From the NCBI GenBank assembly GCA_037176885.1, contig JAWWNJ010000212.1, forward strand, positions 225,890-289,889: a stretch of DNA of 64,000 nt, read 5' to 3'. A model generated the notes under the pieces. The model had not been told where the DNA came from and made no database searches. It was given only the letters and a program-made list of their open reading frames with translations. The translations under genes were made by a program, and so were the position numbers. Origin of the DNA: Favolaschia claudopus (Eukaryota > Basidiomycota > Agaricomycetes > Agaricales > Mycenaceae). Of the stretch, positions 20,925 through 32,532 are shown piece by piece; position 1 is the stretch's first letter, and each line of letters opens with the position of its first letter.

Positions 20925-22172
20925 GGGAAGATAAGTTAATGGGATACCGTGTTCATGTTGTCACGGATCACCAAGCGCTGGAATTTTTCCACTCACAGAA
21001 ACGGCTATCCAGTCGCCAAACACGCTGGATGGAGTATCTCTCGCGGTTCGACTTTGATATTCGGTACATCAAAGGCGAACTGAACAAGAGCGCGGACTGT
21101 TTGTCGCGCTATTATGAAAACGACACTTGGAATGAGACTCACGATCCCTCCGAGTACGTTAACGCGGACGTTCGACTTGATCCTGAACAGGATGATATCC
21201 CGTGGGATCGTAAGTTGGAAATAGAGTCGATGCGCGCGATGGACATTCAACCTCGACGCAGCGCACGACTGCAAAACAAGCAAGAAGCTCGAGACCAGGA
21301 GGTTGAAGAGCTTGAGGCGGCAGCTGAACCGATTGCGGAAAGCGCGCCGAAACCTCGAAATGAAGAAGCGGACCCCACGGTGTTCAACTCACGAACTTGA
21401 GAGGATACCGCAGGGCCGCCGCCAGCCATCTTAGATCCAGTTCTTGAAGTCATTCGGAATGGGTATAAAGATGATATATTCTTCAAGAAAATTGTAGCTA
21501 ATCCAAAAGATTACGCTGCGTTTAAAATTAAAGATGGACTCATCTATTCTGTTAATCGCGGAAAGGAAGAGGTCCTCTGCATCCCAGCGGTCAAGCTGGG
21601 GGAGCAGTTGTTGCGTGGTGTATTGCTTGAACAAGCGCACCGCGCGCTCGGTCATTTCGGACCCCAACGAACGGGCGATTATATTCGTCGTTGGTATTGG
21701 TGGCCGCGCATTTCTGTTGAGATTCATCAGTTTTGCAACGATTGCACGGTGTTTCTAGCAAACAAGCCGAGCAATCAACACCCCGCGGGTAAATTGCACA
21801 CCTTACCGATACCGGTGTAGCCCTGGGATTCAATTTCGATGGACTTTCTCGGACCATTTCCGAAATCGGGAAAGTTCAATTATTTGTGGGTTGTAATGTG
21901 CCGACTCACCTCAGCGGTACATCTAATACCTATTACAACTAAGACGAAAGCAACTGAGTTAGCGCGAATTTACGTGCGCGAGGTTGTTCGACTTCATGGC
22001 TTACCTCGGTCAATTGTGTCCGACCGTGATTCTAAATTCACGTCGGCGTTTTGGCGAGAAGTTCATCGTCTCCTGGGTGCAAAACTATTAATGTCAACGG
22101 CATTTCACCCGCAAACGGACGGGGCAACCGAACGGGCGAACCGTTCGATTTCCCAAATATTAAAGAAACACT
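20925..22172 (+). pseudogene. pol: Ty3 element 2 Pol part 2: RNase H end and integrase
   Basis: RNase H resumes after the hAT site (TDHQALEFF near 20967; FDIRYIKGELNKSADCLSR near 21054). Integrase zinc finger with HRALGHFG near 21641 and an altered second Cys: the expected CX2C reads CNDCTVF at about 21736. The catalytic core has MDFLGPFPKSG near 21839, VSDRDSKFTSAFW near 22016 and HPQTDGATERANR near 22105. In-frame stops lie at 21398-21400 and 21818-21820. The frame is cut near 22172 by a long insertion and resumes near 27466. Confidence 0.85.
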
Positions 22173-22897
22173 GTCTGAGCCTGGGAAGACAGTGTGCCGT
22201 TTTGTGATGCAGCAGAGAGGGGCCGATCTGATGTGACCCGATACGAGCTTCTCCTCTTCTTCTACCACCACCATCGACTTCCCGTTCACCCTCTCTCGCC
22301 TCGCTAGAGCTCATCATTCACGACACTTTTGCTTCTTCTGCTTTCTCTTTCTTTCCTCGATCTTTTCAGCCCCCAGGTCCCTTTCCGTGGTACTCCTATC
22401 TAATCTTTCGCCGACGCCAGGTCTTCCTGCACTCAATTTCATGCTCGACAGACTGTGGTCTTCCGAACTTCCCCCCCCCCCGGCACAGACAAGTCCCACA
22501 CAGTCTACATTCACTGACCTCTCCTACATTCTCAACCATCCTCCCCGACTCGTACCCCTGACCTATGTCTCACCTCCGAAACATATCACTCCCCCCTCGA
22601 CGAGGCCTTCGAGGCCTCCACTCCGGATCTGCTGCCATATCTCTGAAGCTGGCGACGCTCTGGCGCCATTTCTCATTTCACGACTCACTGGAACGTTTCT
22701 GCTACCCGATTGACGCTGATACAGTTGCCTCGGCGCACATATGAATCCCTGCAACCTTATGAATACATCCTTCACTTTCACAATTCGAAAATTCCCGCAT
22801 TTCTCCTCGGCTAGCCTTCACCACCACCACCACAATTCACATATTCGACACGCCTCACGAATCCCTGCTCACGCTTAACGATATTCTCGACGTCCTG

Positions 22898-23380
22898 CAT
22901 TCCCGCGGGTCTAGCTGAGCTGAAGATTCGCGTTCGCCTCAATATGGAATTCCTGTGTTCCCGCAGGTCTAGCCTTGTGACGCTGACGTTCAAGATGCAC
23001 AAATTCCCGCATTCCCGCGGGTCCAGCCATTTGAAGCTGATGTTTAATATTCACGAATTCCTGCACTCTCGCAGGTCCAGCCTCCTGACGCTGACGTTCA
23101 ACATTCGCAAATTCCTGCATTTCCGCGGGTCCAGCCATTTGAAGCTGATGTTCAATATTCACGAATTCCTGCACTCTCGCAGGTCCAGCCTCCTGACGCT
23201 GACGTTCAACATTCGCAAATTCCCGCCTTTCCGCGGGTCCAGCCATTTGAAGCTGATGTTCAATATTCACGAATTCCTGGACTCCCGCAGGTCCAGCCGT
23301 TTGAAGCTGATGTTTACATTTCACGATCCACAAAATTCCTGCGTTTCTGCAGGCCCAGCCTTTTGAAACTGACGCTCGTA
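22898..23380. repeat. 54-bp tandem array (108-bp dimer periodicity)
   Basis: Hairpin cores CCTGC...GCAGG or CCCGC...GCGGG start at 22952, 23006, 23060, 23114, 23168, 23222 and 23276, exactly 54 bases apart. Neighbouring units alternate between two types (a CTCCTGACGC tail and a CATTTGAAGC tail), giving a 108-bp higher-order unit. Degenerate units extend to about 23690. Because 54 is a multiple of 3, repeating frames appear on both strands; these are not taken as genes. Confidence 0.9.
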
Positions 23381-23689
23381 ATTCACGAATTTCTACTTTA
23401 CCATAGGTCAAACGACGGCGCTCACAAATCAGGCATCCACACATTCGCAAAGTTCACGCTTAAGTTCTGGTTCCAGCGGGTCCAGCCGTTTCAAGCCGAC
23501 GTTCACTATTCCCGAATCTCCATTTCCGCGGGGCGAGCGTTGACAATGATGATTCACGCATCTGCGCATTCCCGGATTACAGTTCAAGTTTAAGAATCTC
23601 TGCACCCCAGCGAATCTAGCCGTTTGAAGTTGGTGTTCGTGACTGGTATAGTATCATTCCATCACGCAAGTCGAGCGTTCACGGTTATG

Positions 23690-25464
23690 ATTTATGCATT
23701 CGTGCATTCTCGCGTCAACGTTCGGCTTGTTCAATATTTCTGCACCCCCACAAGCGGAGCGTTCGTATTCGCAGTTCATATATTATTCCTGTGAGCTCCC
23801 GCATTTTTGCGGCGACCGACATCTCCAGATCGACTCTGCAATTCCCACTTCGCTACTCAAGCCCTCCGCTTCAGGGTGCTAGAGGCGAAGCGGCAGGCGC
23901 GCGCTGCTTGAGCGCGCACCTACCGTCAAAATTGGCAAATCATCTTTCACGATCAAATATCACCGCACGGTTTCCCTCATGATCCACGCTCTATCCTTCG
24001 AAATATTCACGAATCATATTTGCATTCTCCGCCCTATCCATACTCAAGCCCTCTATCTCGACCCCTCGCATTCATGTTCAAGACTCGCAAGTCCACGCAG
24101 TCCAATCTCGATGACGCACCACAATTCTTGGGATTTTGATTTCGCGATGTTCTCCGAGTCGCCTTCGCGAAATCACATTCATCTTATCGTATGTTTTCAA
24201 TTTCAGTTCGCGTCTTAAAGCAAGATCTACGGTTGAAATTCAGCTTCCTATTCAAGTCTGAGAATTTAGCCCTTCAACCTTTCTGCTTAATACATCCCAA
24301 TCTCTGCCATTGAAACTAAACCTTCATTCCCTCTAATTTTCGCACTATTGCATCAATGCCAAAGTGTTTCACACTCAAACTCACACCGATTTTCCATCAT
24401 GTTGCACGATCTCATCCCGGCCCAGTGGCTAACCATTCACACACACACGCGTACTTATCTCTCACCTTTCACACTGGAGTCGGCGTCATTCTGATGTCTA
24501 GCCTCAGTAATCTCCAATCTCACGAATTACCTCACGTTTTATGACGATGTCTTCAGCGACATCTCGTCCGGCTACACTTTCCATTCGCATCTATGCTCAA
24601 TGTTGCCTTCCAATGCTCACATCCACGGTTAAAGTGATCTCATTTCTTTCAAGGCTCAAATTTTTCCCCGCCATTCACATAAAATACCCCTTCCTGGTCA
24701 AGCATTTCCATTTAGCTCCCTGGGGCGTCCCTCAAGGCCTCTCTACTCTCTCAATACCGTCGCTTCGCATTTCTCCTTCGCAATTTGCTCATTGCTTTTC
24801 AACCATACCACATCTCGCGCTGATTCACTTGAATCCATAATTCCTCAAAGGCTTGCCTCTGTTTCTCTTTCCAATCCCCGAAGAGCATCAGTCTGTCACC
24901 CGCGACTTACATTCACACTCAAGCGCCTTCCGCGCACACAGTGCCTGACGCTAACGATCAAATACTTATTTCAAGCTCAGGTGATAACCATTTCACATTC
25001 AAGCTCACTCGGTGCACGTTTCAGTGCAGAACCTGATGCTCACGGCACCTCGCTGACATCCAAATTTCAATTCCATACGCTGGTTCACGGCCATTGTCAC
25101 GTTACAAGTTATCAACCTTCAATTTAAACTGGCTTATCCATTAGAGTCAACCAATTTCTTAACGCAAATCCTGGCCATCAAAAATTTGACTACTCAGCAT
25201 TAACAGATACACCATTCACCATTACACGCACTCGTCGCACTCGCAATCTCCTAACGATTACCACCCACCGGCAGTTGTCTGAAGCCGGTTCAAACTCGAA
25301 GGCTTACCGTGACCGAAACTGCTCCGTTTTGCGTTCCATTCTGCGTCCCTGATAGACGCGCAACTTCACATCCTCTGGCAGCTGCCACAAGCAACTGTCT
25401 CACTACATTGAATGGTTTCTTCCCGGCCGTCAGCATCGTTTTTATGCCGTCAAACCACGATATA
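23690..25464. other. non-coding part of the 5.3-kb insertion
   Basis: Pyrimidine-rich sequence with CATTC/TTCAC words, no frame with a recognisable motif. Nothing further is seen. Confidence 0.4.
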
Positions 25465-26148
25465 CAGTGGTGGCAAATAGAAATTGCCGTGGCTTTTTGG
25501 CCAAAATCTTGCTGTATACTTCACCGAATGACCTGAAATAAAATGTAGAAATAAATATATGATACCTCTGTACTGCTTAGAGCACTCAGTTATATATTAC
25601 GCCCTGACAATGCATCAATAACAGGACAGTTTCTTATTATTGCCATATCTGGAAAGACTCAATGTATCCTCAGCAAAAAAGTGTCACAATAGGATGAAAG
25701 TACTTGAAAAACAGTCCTAGTTTCCACTTTTGTTGAATGGAATTGACCCTCATTTGAGCTCACAACAACCGCTCAGAGTTGGCTATTTTCACACAAAATA
25801 GCTGAAAATGCAGAGAAAATAGCTAAAATGACCTACTTCGAGCGGCTGTTGTGAGCTCAAATGACGATCAATTCCAGTCAGTCAAAGTGAGAACTAGCAT
25901 TGTTTTTCAAGTACTTTTATCCTATTATGACACTTTTTTGCTGAGGGTACATTGTGTTTTTCCGGATATGGCAAAAAACGGAAACCATCCATTATTGATG
26001 CATTGTCAGTGCATGATATATTGCTGAGTGTTCCAAGAGGTACAGAAGTATCACATACCCATCTCTACATCTTACTTGAGGTCATTCGGTGATGTATACA
26101 TCGAGATTTTTACCAAAAAGCCACGGCAATTTCTATTTGCCACCACTG
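25465..26148. mobile_element. 684-bp fold-back TA-MITE
   Basis: Ends CAGTGGTGGCAAATAGAAAT and its complement, TA at 25463-25464 and 26149-26150. The two halves are complementary over most of the element (for example TTTGAGCTCACAACA near 25755 against TGTTGTGAGCTCAAA near 25849), so a transcript would fold into one long hairpin. No coding capacity. Confidence 0.92.
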
Positions 26149-26623
26149 TACAAGAGAACATCGTTTTCCCGATTAGCTTGTGTTGGCATTCTAAGAGGCA
26201 TTTCACCGATATCCGATTAATAGCTACGCATTATCGAACCTGTCCTTCAAGTCAAATCCATACATTGAGGCTATTTGATTGCGCTGCCTTGATCAATTGT
26301 ACTTTTTTTTCAAGGCATAATCCTCAAGAAGCCATGGTCAGTCGACGCACTCCAACTCAATACTCCAATACTTCCTCTATACATCCAATTCACAGGTTCT
26401 TCCTATTCTAGCTCAACCTCATAGATTTTCCTCGACTTCACGGAACGTGATTCCCTGGATCTTCATAAAGTTCATGCTTGCTTTTCCTTCGCGACCTTCG
26501 GACCTTCTTCAATTTTAAATTCCACATATCTTTCATCGGGCCTGAGACGTAATCATGGTACCTCTATATTCAATTACTCAAGATTACGGCGCGAACACTT
26601 CAGATTCTACTCAAGTTCAACTA

Positions 26624-26992
26624 CAGTTGCGGCAAAATCAATTTACTTACCAAATAAGGAAATTTTCATCAAATCCGCTCTACCACACAACAAAACCACC
26701 ACAAGCACGTTGAAATAGCACCAAGCGCCTGTACTCCCGGATTTGAGCCGGTCTACGCCCAAAAAACAACCGGATTCGTTATGTTTCTCACTGTTTTTGG
26801 CTGCACTTTATGAGACAAAGTTGCTGGTTATCCCGGCGAAACCAATACAAAGACGCCAGTTTTTTTACATCAGGAATACAGACTAGCAGTTCTTAGTATT
26901 CTTATCAACTTACCGCTCGAAAAAAACGAGCAAAAGGAGCGAATTGACGAGAATTTCCTTATTTAGTAAGTAAATTGATTTTGCCGCAACTG
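26624..26992. mobile_element. 369-bp TA-MITE
   Basis: Inverted repeats of about 40 bp, starting CAGTTGCGGCAAAATCAATT, one mismatch between the ends, TA on both sides. Tc1/mariner-like ends. The sequence between is unrelated to any gene I know. Confidence 0.92.
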
Positions 26993-26994
26993 TA

Positions 26995-27465
26995 ACAATC
27001 CCCTACTGCTCTCTATTCATAACCTCTTTCAAATGGAATAGTATCCAATTAAAGGCAACTACTTCCTCCCAGCTTATCACTCTCGAGTCTCGATAGTCTC
27101 ATCAAGACACGTTTAACACCGAAATCCAATAACACACAGGATTACTTCTTGACTCCATCACGGCAGCGCATTTCCGAAGCTGTTTGTCCCAAAACGCAAT
27201 CTTGCCACTCCCGCATTCCACTCAACCAAGTTGTTTCGAATTTCATGACCCAAATCAAGTCAATTCAAAGCCGCCTTCTGTTTTGGGTTAGCCGTGGGCC
27301 TGTGGGATCCCCTCGTCTGGGCGTCTCTTTTTGGGTTCATCCTCGCGCATCCCATCACCCCACGACCTGGGCGCCAGCGGCGAAGGCTCATCGCCGCTGT
27401 GTGTTCCCCACACCCACATCTATGTGGCTGTCCCATTGCCGAAACGAACGAAGCAATGAACAAAA
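26995..27465. other. right end of the 5.3-kb insertion
   Basis: No gene. The integrase sequence resumes at 27466. Confidence 0.4.
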
Positions 27466-28137
27466 CGCACCTTTGTTCATCCTGATCAGAAGGATTGGGA
27501 GGAGAAAATCCCGCTGGTTGAATTCGCGATTAATGCGAGCATCAGCGCATCAACGTCGTACTCACCGTTTGAATTAAACGGCCGGTACATGCCGCATATG
27601 ATTAAAGAGTTTTCTTCGGAGTTGAAGCCGCCGCCCGGTGTAAAAGCATTTGCCGAGCGCGCGTTATTGAATTTGGCGGAAGCGCACGATGCTATAATTG
27701 CAGCGCGTGTGTTTGCGACCGAACAGGCAAATAGAAAGCGAGGCGACGAACCTGTAATTCCAACCGGGTCGCTCGTGTATTTGTCAACAAAGAACTTGGC
27801 GTTGCCGAAGGGGCGCGCTAAGAAATTATTGCCGCGCTTTGTTGGGCCGTATCGCGTCCAAAAGGCATTACCTGAATGCTCAGATTACGAGTTGGAACTC
27901 CCGGAGGTGTTAGCATTTCGGGGAGTTCACAACCGATTCCATGTTAGTTTGCTGAGACCATACATAGAAGCTAGTGACGCACTGTTTCCTAAACGGGACA
28001 GGCCGGATCCCTACGAGGAGCTCCTGCAGACAATGAATGGCATGTTGAGTCCATTCTGGCACACCGCTGGGTAGATAATAAGGTCGAATTCCATGTTAAG
28101 TGGAATCTCGGCGAGACTACTTGGGAGCCGTTCAGTA
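27466..28137 (+). pseudogene. pol: Ty3 element 2 Pol part 3: integrase C-terminus and chromodomain
   Basis: Starts VHPDQKDWEEKIPLVEFAIN at about 27468 and follows through the integrase C-terminal region (GSLVYLSTKNLALPKGRAKK; then FRGVHNRFHVSLLRPY near 27915). After a frame change near 28040 a chromodomain follows (ILAHRWVDNKVEFHVKWNLG, then ETTWEPF) and is cut off at 28137 by a MITE end. So element 2 is also a chromovirus. Its 3' LTR is not seen. Confidence 0.85.
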
Positions 28138-28484
28138 ATAGAGACTTTGCGCAAAGCCACCGGGAGCCACCCGGTGGCTCTCACGGCATGCGCTGTGGAG
28201 CGGCTACGGCATATGGTGGCTCGGTGGCTGGAAGAACAACTTGAAATTCATTTTCTTCGGCATTTTTTCACCCCCCTGGATGACCTCGAAGCACTAGGCT
28301 CCCAAACCCCCAGGAAGCACCTGGCTGCATACCTTTCAATGTTTGTTGATCACCATCAAAATACAGCTGATAGATTTGTCCCTCTAGAACGGTCTCTCCT
28401 GAGCAGCTTTACACATGATATGTATGATATGTGATCAAAATAAAGCAAGGATTACACCTATCTAGTTTGCTTCCGAAAATATAA
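28138..28484. other. MITE end and unassigned sequence
   Basis: Begins TAGAGACTTTGCGCAAAGCCACC, the left end of the family at 193-387. A matching right end is not found nearby. The rest shows no gene. Confidence 0.5.
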
Positions 28485-28618
28485 GGGTGGGACCTGTCAA
28501 ACCTTTGCGGCGCAATGAGTGACAGAACCTCCTTGCAGTGTGGAAGGTGCTTTTCAAACCATTAATAAGCGTTACATAACGTGCTTAAGTAAGGTGCAGG
28601 GATCCCACGCTCTCTATT
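28485..28618. mobile_element. 3' fragment of the AGATAGAGAG TA-MITE family
   Basis: Matches 20444-20712 with an internal deletion: shared GTGGGACCTGTCAAAC, TTGCGGCGCAATGAGTGACA and the right end GGGATCCCACGCTCTCTAT. The left end is missing. Confidence 0.8.
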
Positions 28619-28836
28619 TTAATGTATTCCTAGTAGCGTCTTTAATTAACTTTGGATTCTCCCTCGCTAGACCCTCGAGACATCTCGGGTCCTAAAGGTT
28701 AAAGGCTCCAAGGGATTAACTGGTCAAGATTGCGCGCTTTGGCGATTTTTCAGACGCTTCGTCGGACTCCTCCTCTGCTGTCTCGGACGCACAAACCGCG
28801 AAGCTTGCCCCCTCCTCCCCCTCTCTAGAACCTACC

Positions 28837-29307
28837 ATGACCGACTCTGCCGCCGCTGCTGCAGCCGCCGCCGAGCAGATGGATAGGCTCGAGAGGACTG
28901 TTGACCGTCTGGTCGAGCTTTTTCAAACCGCTGCCAATCCTCCCACTACTACTGCTCCGATCCCTGCCGCTCCTCCAGCAGGTGTCTTCCCTGTTGTCCC
29001 TGCGCCTCCTCCTCGGGCCATGCCAGCTCCTGCTCCTCCGCAGGTAGTCCCGATGGACGTTGATCGCACGCGCTCCGGGAGAGGACCTCCCCGCGGCTGC
29101 TACCGATGCGGCGGTCCACACCTGGCCCGGGATTGCCCCACCCCGGCTGACGTCCGAGCCACTGATGTCCTTGACGAGGTCATTTGTCAGCTTGGGTCCG
29201 AGCTCCTCTCTGAACTGGTGGCTCGGGTCGCCACCACCGACTCGCTGCCTGAGCCGGAGTCTGTAGCTGCCGAGGAAGAGCAGGGTCTTCTCCCACGCGA
29301 CGAGTGA
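28837..29307 (+). CDS. gag: Ty3 element 3 gag C-terminal part
   Basis: 157 codons from a true ATG. An Ala-rich start, a short predicted coiled coil (EQMDRLERTVDRLVELFQ), a Pro/Ala linker, and a zinc knuckle CYRCGGPHLARDC (about 29101-29139), then an acidic tail. It is much shorter than a normal gag; the capsid part is absent or lies in the unrecognised leader at 28619-28836. The pol frame overlaps its stop codon in the -1 frame. Confidence 0.65.
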   Translation: MTDSAAAAAAAAEQMDRLERTVDRLVELFQTAANPPTTTAPIPAAPPAGVFPVVPAPPPRAMPAPAPPQVVPMDVDRTRSGRGPPRGCYRCGGPHLARDCPTPADVRATDVLDEVICQLGSELLSELVARVATTDSLPEPESVAAEEEQGLLPRDE

Positions 29308-31324
29308 GCGGTACGCCCTCGATCGCGTCTCCTAATCGTTTCGCATGTTTGTATGATGAGTCTGCCAATGTTACATCTGTTGAACCTGCCAAAATGAAAG
29401 ACGTACCCCCTGCTCCCCTCCGTTCCCCACGCATCCGGCGAAAGCCTTGGGAACGTAGACTTCCTCAGCGCTATACTGTTGCTGCTGCACCCGGTGCCAA
29501 CTCCCTGCATCTCCCCCTTGAGATTCAGGCAGTCCAGGACGCCACCAAGCTTTCCCTCGAAGGTCTCGTTGACTGCGGTGCCACCTCAGACTTCATTGAC
29601 TCTGAGTTCGCAGCTAAGTCCGGCCTCTCCCTCCGCCGCCTCGCACAGCCCAATCCAGTTTTCAATGTGGATGGCTCGCCAAATGAGGCTGGTGCAATCC
29701 GCGAGGTGGCTGACGTCGTGCTGCAGTATCGTGGTCACTCTGAGCGCATGCAGCTCGCTGTTACCCGTCTTGGGAAGCAGAAGCTTATCCTCGGCTACTC
29801 CTGGCTCCGGAAGCATAACCCGGAGATCGACTGGGACACCCGAGAGGTCAAGATGAGCAGATGCCCTAGCGAGTGCTCTACGTGCCGCACCGAGGTTCGC
29901 CTGGAGGCTCGTGCTGCACGCCGAGAGTCCCGCCTGGCCGCTGAGATCCTCCGGCAGCTCCGACTTGTTCCCCTTCCATCCATCTGTGCCATAGACTTAG
30001 GCGAAGATGAATACGATGACCTGCCAGAGCTGTTCCCGGATTACGAGGATGATGACGAGGATGATGTGGATGAAGTGGATGATGCGGATGAAGTGGATGA
30101 CCCCCTTGAGCCGGGAGACCGGGTGTTCTACACCCAGTTCCTGCCTTCTGAGGATATCCGTCCTGGAAGCACCGTCTCCCAGCGCCTGGCTGAGGCATAC
30201 ACCAAAAACTCAGCCCCGGCGCCCTCGGACGTTCCCGAATGGGCCCGAGAGTTTGACGATGTTTTCAACAAGGAGTCCTTTGACTCGCTGCCTGAACGCC
30301 GATCCTGGGACCATGCCATTGAGCTCGTGCCGGACTCTAAACCCACGAACTGCAAGGTCTACCCAATGCCTTCATTGAGGAGGGACTTGGCACTGGCCGG
30401 ATTCGACCGTCAAAATCACCTATGGCCTCACCCGTCTTCTTCGTCAAGAAGAAGGACGGCGGACTTCGGTTCGTACAGGACTATCGAGCTTTAAACGCTA
30501 TGACCGTGAAGAATCGTTACCCGCTCCCCTTGATCAACGACCTCATCAACCGACTCTCAGGGGAGCTCGGTACTTCACGAAGCTTGATGTCCGGTGGGGC
30601 TTTAACAATGTTCGAATCCGTGAAGGCGACGAGTGGAAGGCAGCATTCCGGACCAACCGGGGACTGTTTGAGCCGCTGGTCATGTACTTCGGTCTGACCA
30701 ACTCCCCTGCAACCTTCCAGACCATGATGAACGACATCTTCCAGGATCTTATCCTCTCTGGCGACGTCATGGTCTACCTCGACGATATTCTCATTGCCCA
30801 CTCAGACATCCGTCGGCACCGAGAGATCGTTCGAGAGGTCCTGCGGAGGCTTCGCGCAAACAAACTTTACCTTCGAGCCGAGAAGTGTGAGTTTGAGCGA
30901 ACCTCTATCGATTACCTCGGCGTGATTATCTCCCACAACCACGTCGAGATGGACCCTGTAAAGGTTGCAGGAGTGGCAGCTTGGCCAGCGCCTGAGAATA
31001 AGAAGGATGTGCAGCAGTTCCTTGGCTTCACAAACTTCTACCGCCGGTTCATTGCGGGCTTCTCAGACGTTGCTCAAGCCCTCTTCAGGCTCACCAAGAA
31101 GGGCATTGCCTGAACCTGGGGGCCTGAGGAGCAAGCTGCCTTTGATGAGCTCAAGCGGCGGGTGACTCGGGACCCAGTTCTGGTTCTCCTGAACCCCGAG
31201 CGCCCGTACCGGCTCGAGGCTGACAGCTCTGACTATGCCACCAGTGCCGTCCTCTCCCAGCAGGGTGACGATGGCAAGTGGCATCCGGTTGCGTTCTACT
31301 CTAAGAGCCTGACACTGAGGAGGT
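29304..31324 (+). pseudogene. pol: Ty3 element 3 protease and RT
   Basis: Begins at a GTG, not a real start. Protease with Asp-Cys-Gly-Ala (LVDCGATSDFIDSEFA near 29566) and LILGYSWLRKHNP. Acidic linker near 30000-30110. RT: a frame change with a small deletion at about 30367 (before [20 protein letters not shown]), another near 30566, YLDD at 30775-30786, then the thumb (FLGFTNFYRRFIAGFS). A TGA at 31111-31113 replaces what should be Trp before TWGPEEQAAFDELK. RNase H begins (LEADSSDYATSAVLSQQ) and is cut by an insertion at about 31324. Confidence 0.88.
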
Positions 31325-32056
31325 AGAACCCCCTGAATTTCCCATAGCCGGACCATGAATTCCACAATTCATGGGATTATCTGGTGAATTCAGATTCAGG
31401 GGGTTGTAACTTCACGTAGCTCATTCACATAATTATGTTAGGCCAATACGAACTATGTGAATTTCGCTTGAAAATTGAATGAATGCAGTTGTGTGAAAAC
31501 TGCTCAAAAAATTCATTCCTGGCTTCCAGGCGAGTCTTTGAAATTCACCCATGCACCTCGTGGAATTCATGGAGTTCAAGTTGCCCGGAACACGGTACGT
31601 GGTTCTGGTCACCAGTACTGGTTGTGTTCCTAATGCAGTAACATAGTCAATTTGGATAGTTTAAGCAATGTAGCTTAATAGTTGTTAGTGAAGACTTGTA
31701 AATCTGCAGTATTAGTACCTCAGTACAGATGAAGTGCAACCAATACTTGTAGGTTTGATAGTGGGCAAAGCGAGGAGTGAGTAATAGATTTTTCATGCAG
31801 TTTCCATTGTGTTTTCACATACTTTTCAAGGAGCATTGGAAGGGAATCCAACACAGTGAAAAAAGTTTTCATTGGAATATGTGGTAGATATCATTCTAAA
31901 ACCATGTGAATTAACACCATGGAATGTCCCATTCACATAGTTGGACCCAGTAAAAATATCTCCGTGAAATTCACAACTTCATAGTGAAATTCCCAAAGCT
32001 TTTCAGTGAATTTCCCATTAAAACCTTGTGAACCGACTATGGGAAAGTCAGGGGGT
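31325..32056. mobile_element. about 730-bp non-autonomous element in RNase H
   Basis: Inverted ends AACCCCCTGA(A/C)TTTCCCATAG. The interior is dense in GTGAATTTC/GAATTCAC and AATTCATGG words in both orientations. The flanking retroelement frame continues on both sides. The target duplication is not clear, so the superfamily is open. Confidence 0.75.
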
Positions 32057-32532
32057 TTGGAAACCACAGTGCTGAACGAGGTGCAGAGGAATTACGAGAT
32101 TCGCGACAAGGAGATGCTTGCGATTGTGCGAGCCCTTGAGGAGTGGCGCCACTTCCTTGAGGGCGCGCAGCACCCGGTTGAGATCTGGACGGACCACAAA
32201 TATTTCCGGAAGGCCCAGAAGCTCAACCGTCGCCAAGCTCGGTGGTCTCTCTACCTCTCCCGTTTCGACCTTTTGCTGCACCACCAACCGGGTCGCCTCA
32301 TGGGTCGCCCCGATGCGCTTTCTCGGAGACCGGACCATGGAGTGCAGGATGATAACCAGGACGTTACCCTGCTTCGACCCGAGCTGTTCCACGTTCGGGC
32401 CACTGAAGCCCTGGTTATCACTGGCCCTGAGGCTCCCCTCCTGCGCGACATTTGTGATGCGCTGGCCGGGGAACCTGCCCATCGCCTTGACTGCCAAGGA
32501 ACTCCTCAAGGCCCGGGGCGTCCAGTCTGCCC
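32057..32532 (+). pseudogene. pol: Ty3 element 3 RNase H remainder and linker
   Basis: Starts [20 protein letters not shown] (near 32070) and goes on to [20 protein letters not shown] and [13 protein letters not shown]. It then reaches the integrase N-terminal region, where it is cut at 32532 by another insertion. The frame is open across this part. Confidence 0.85.

Larger units (their letters stand above)
22173..27465. mobile_element. 5.3-kb non-coding insertion in the Ty3 element 2 integrase
   Basis: The integrase frame stops at AAACAC (about 22172) and continues at TTTGTTCATCCT (about 27466), so the 5.3 kb between are inserted DNA. The left edge starts with a CACTGTC...GACAGTG hairpin (22171-22196). 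No matching right end, LTR pair or target duplication was found. The content is pyrimidine-rich on the plus strand, has no recognisable protein, and contains a 54-bp tandem array and two TA-MITEs. It may be a large non-autonomous retroelement derivative or several stacked insertions. Confidence 0.7.

Noticed and set aside
22952..23292. Possible CRISPR-like array at the 54-bp repeat
   Set aside because: Units are contiguous without unique spacers and the genome is fungal.
22911..23450. Long repeating frames on both strands over the tandem array
   Set aside because: They exist because the 54-base unit is divisible by three; no ATG context, introns or family support.
28837..32532. Reading elements 2 and 3 as one retrotransposon
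   Set aside because: Different protease boxes (DSG and DCGA), different zinc knuckles, and element 2 ends in its own chromodomain before element 3 begins.
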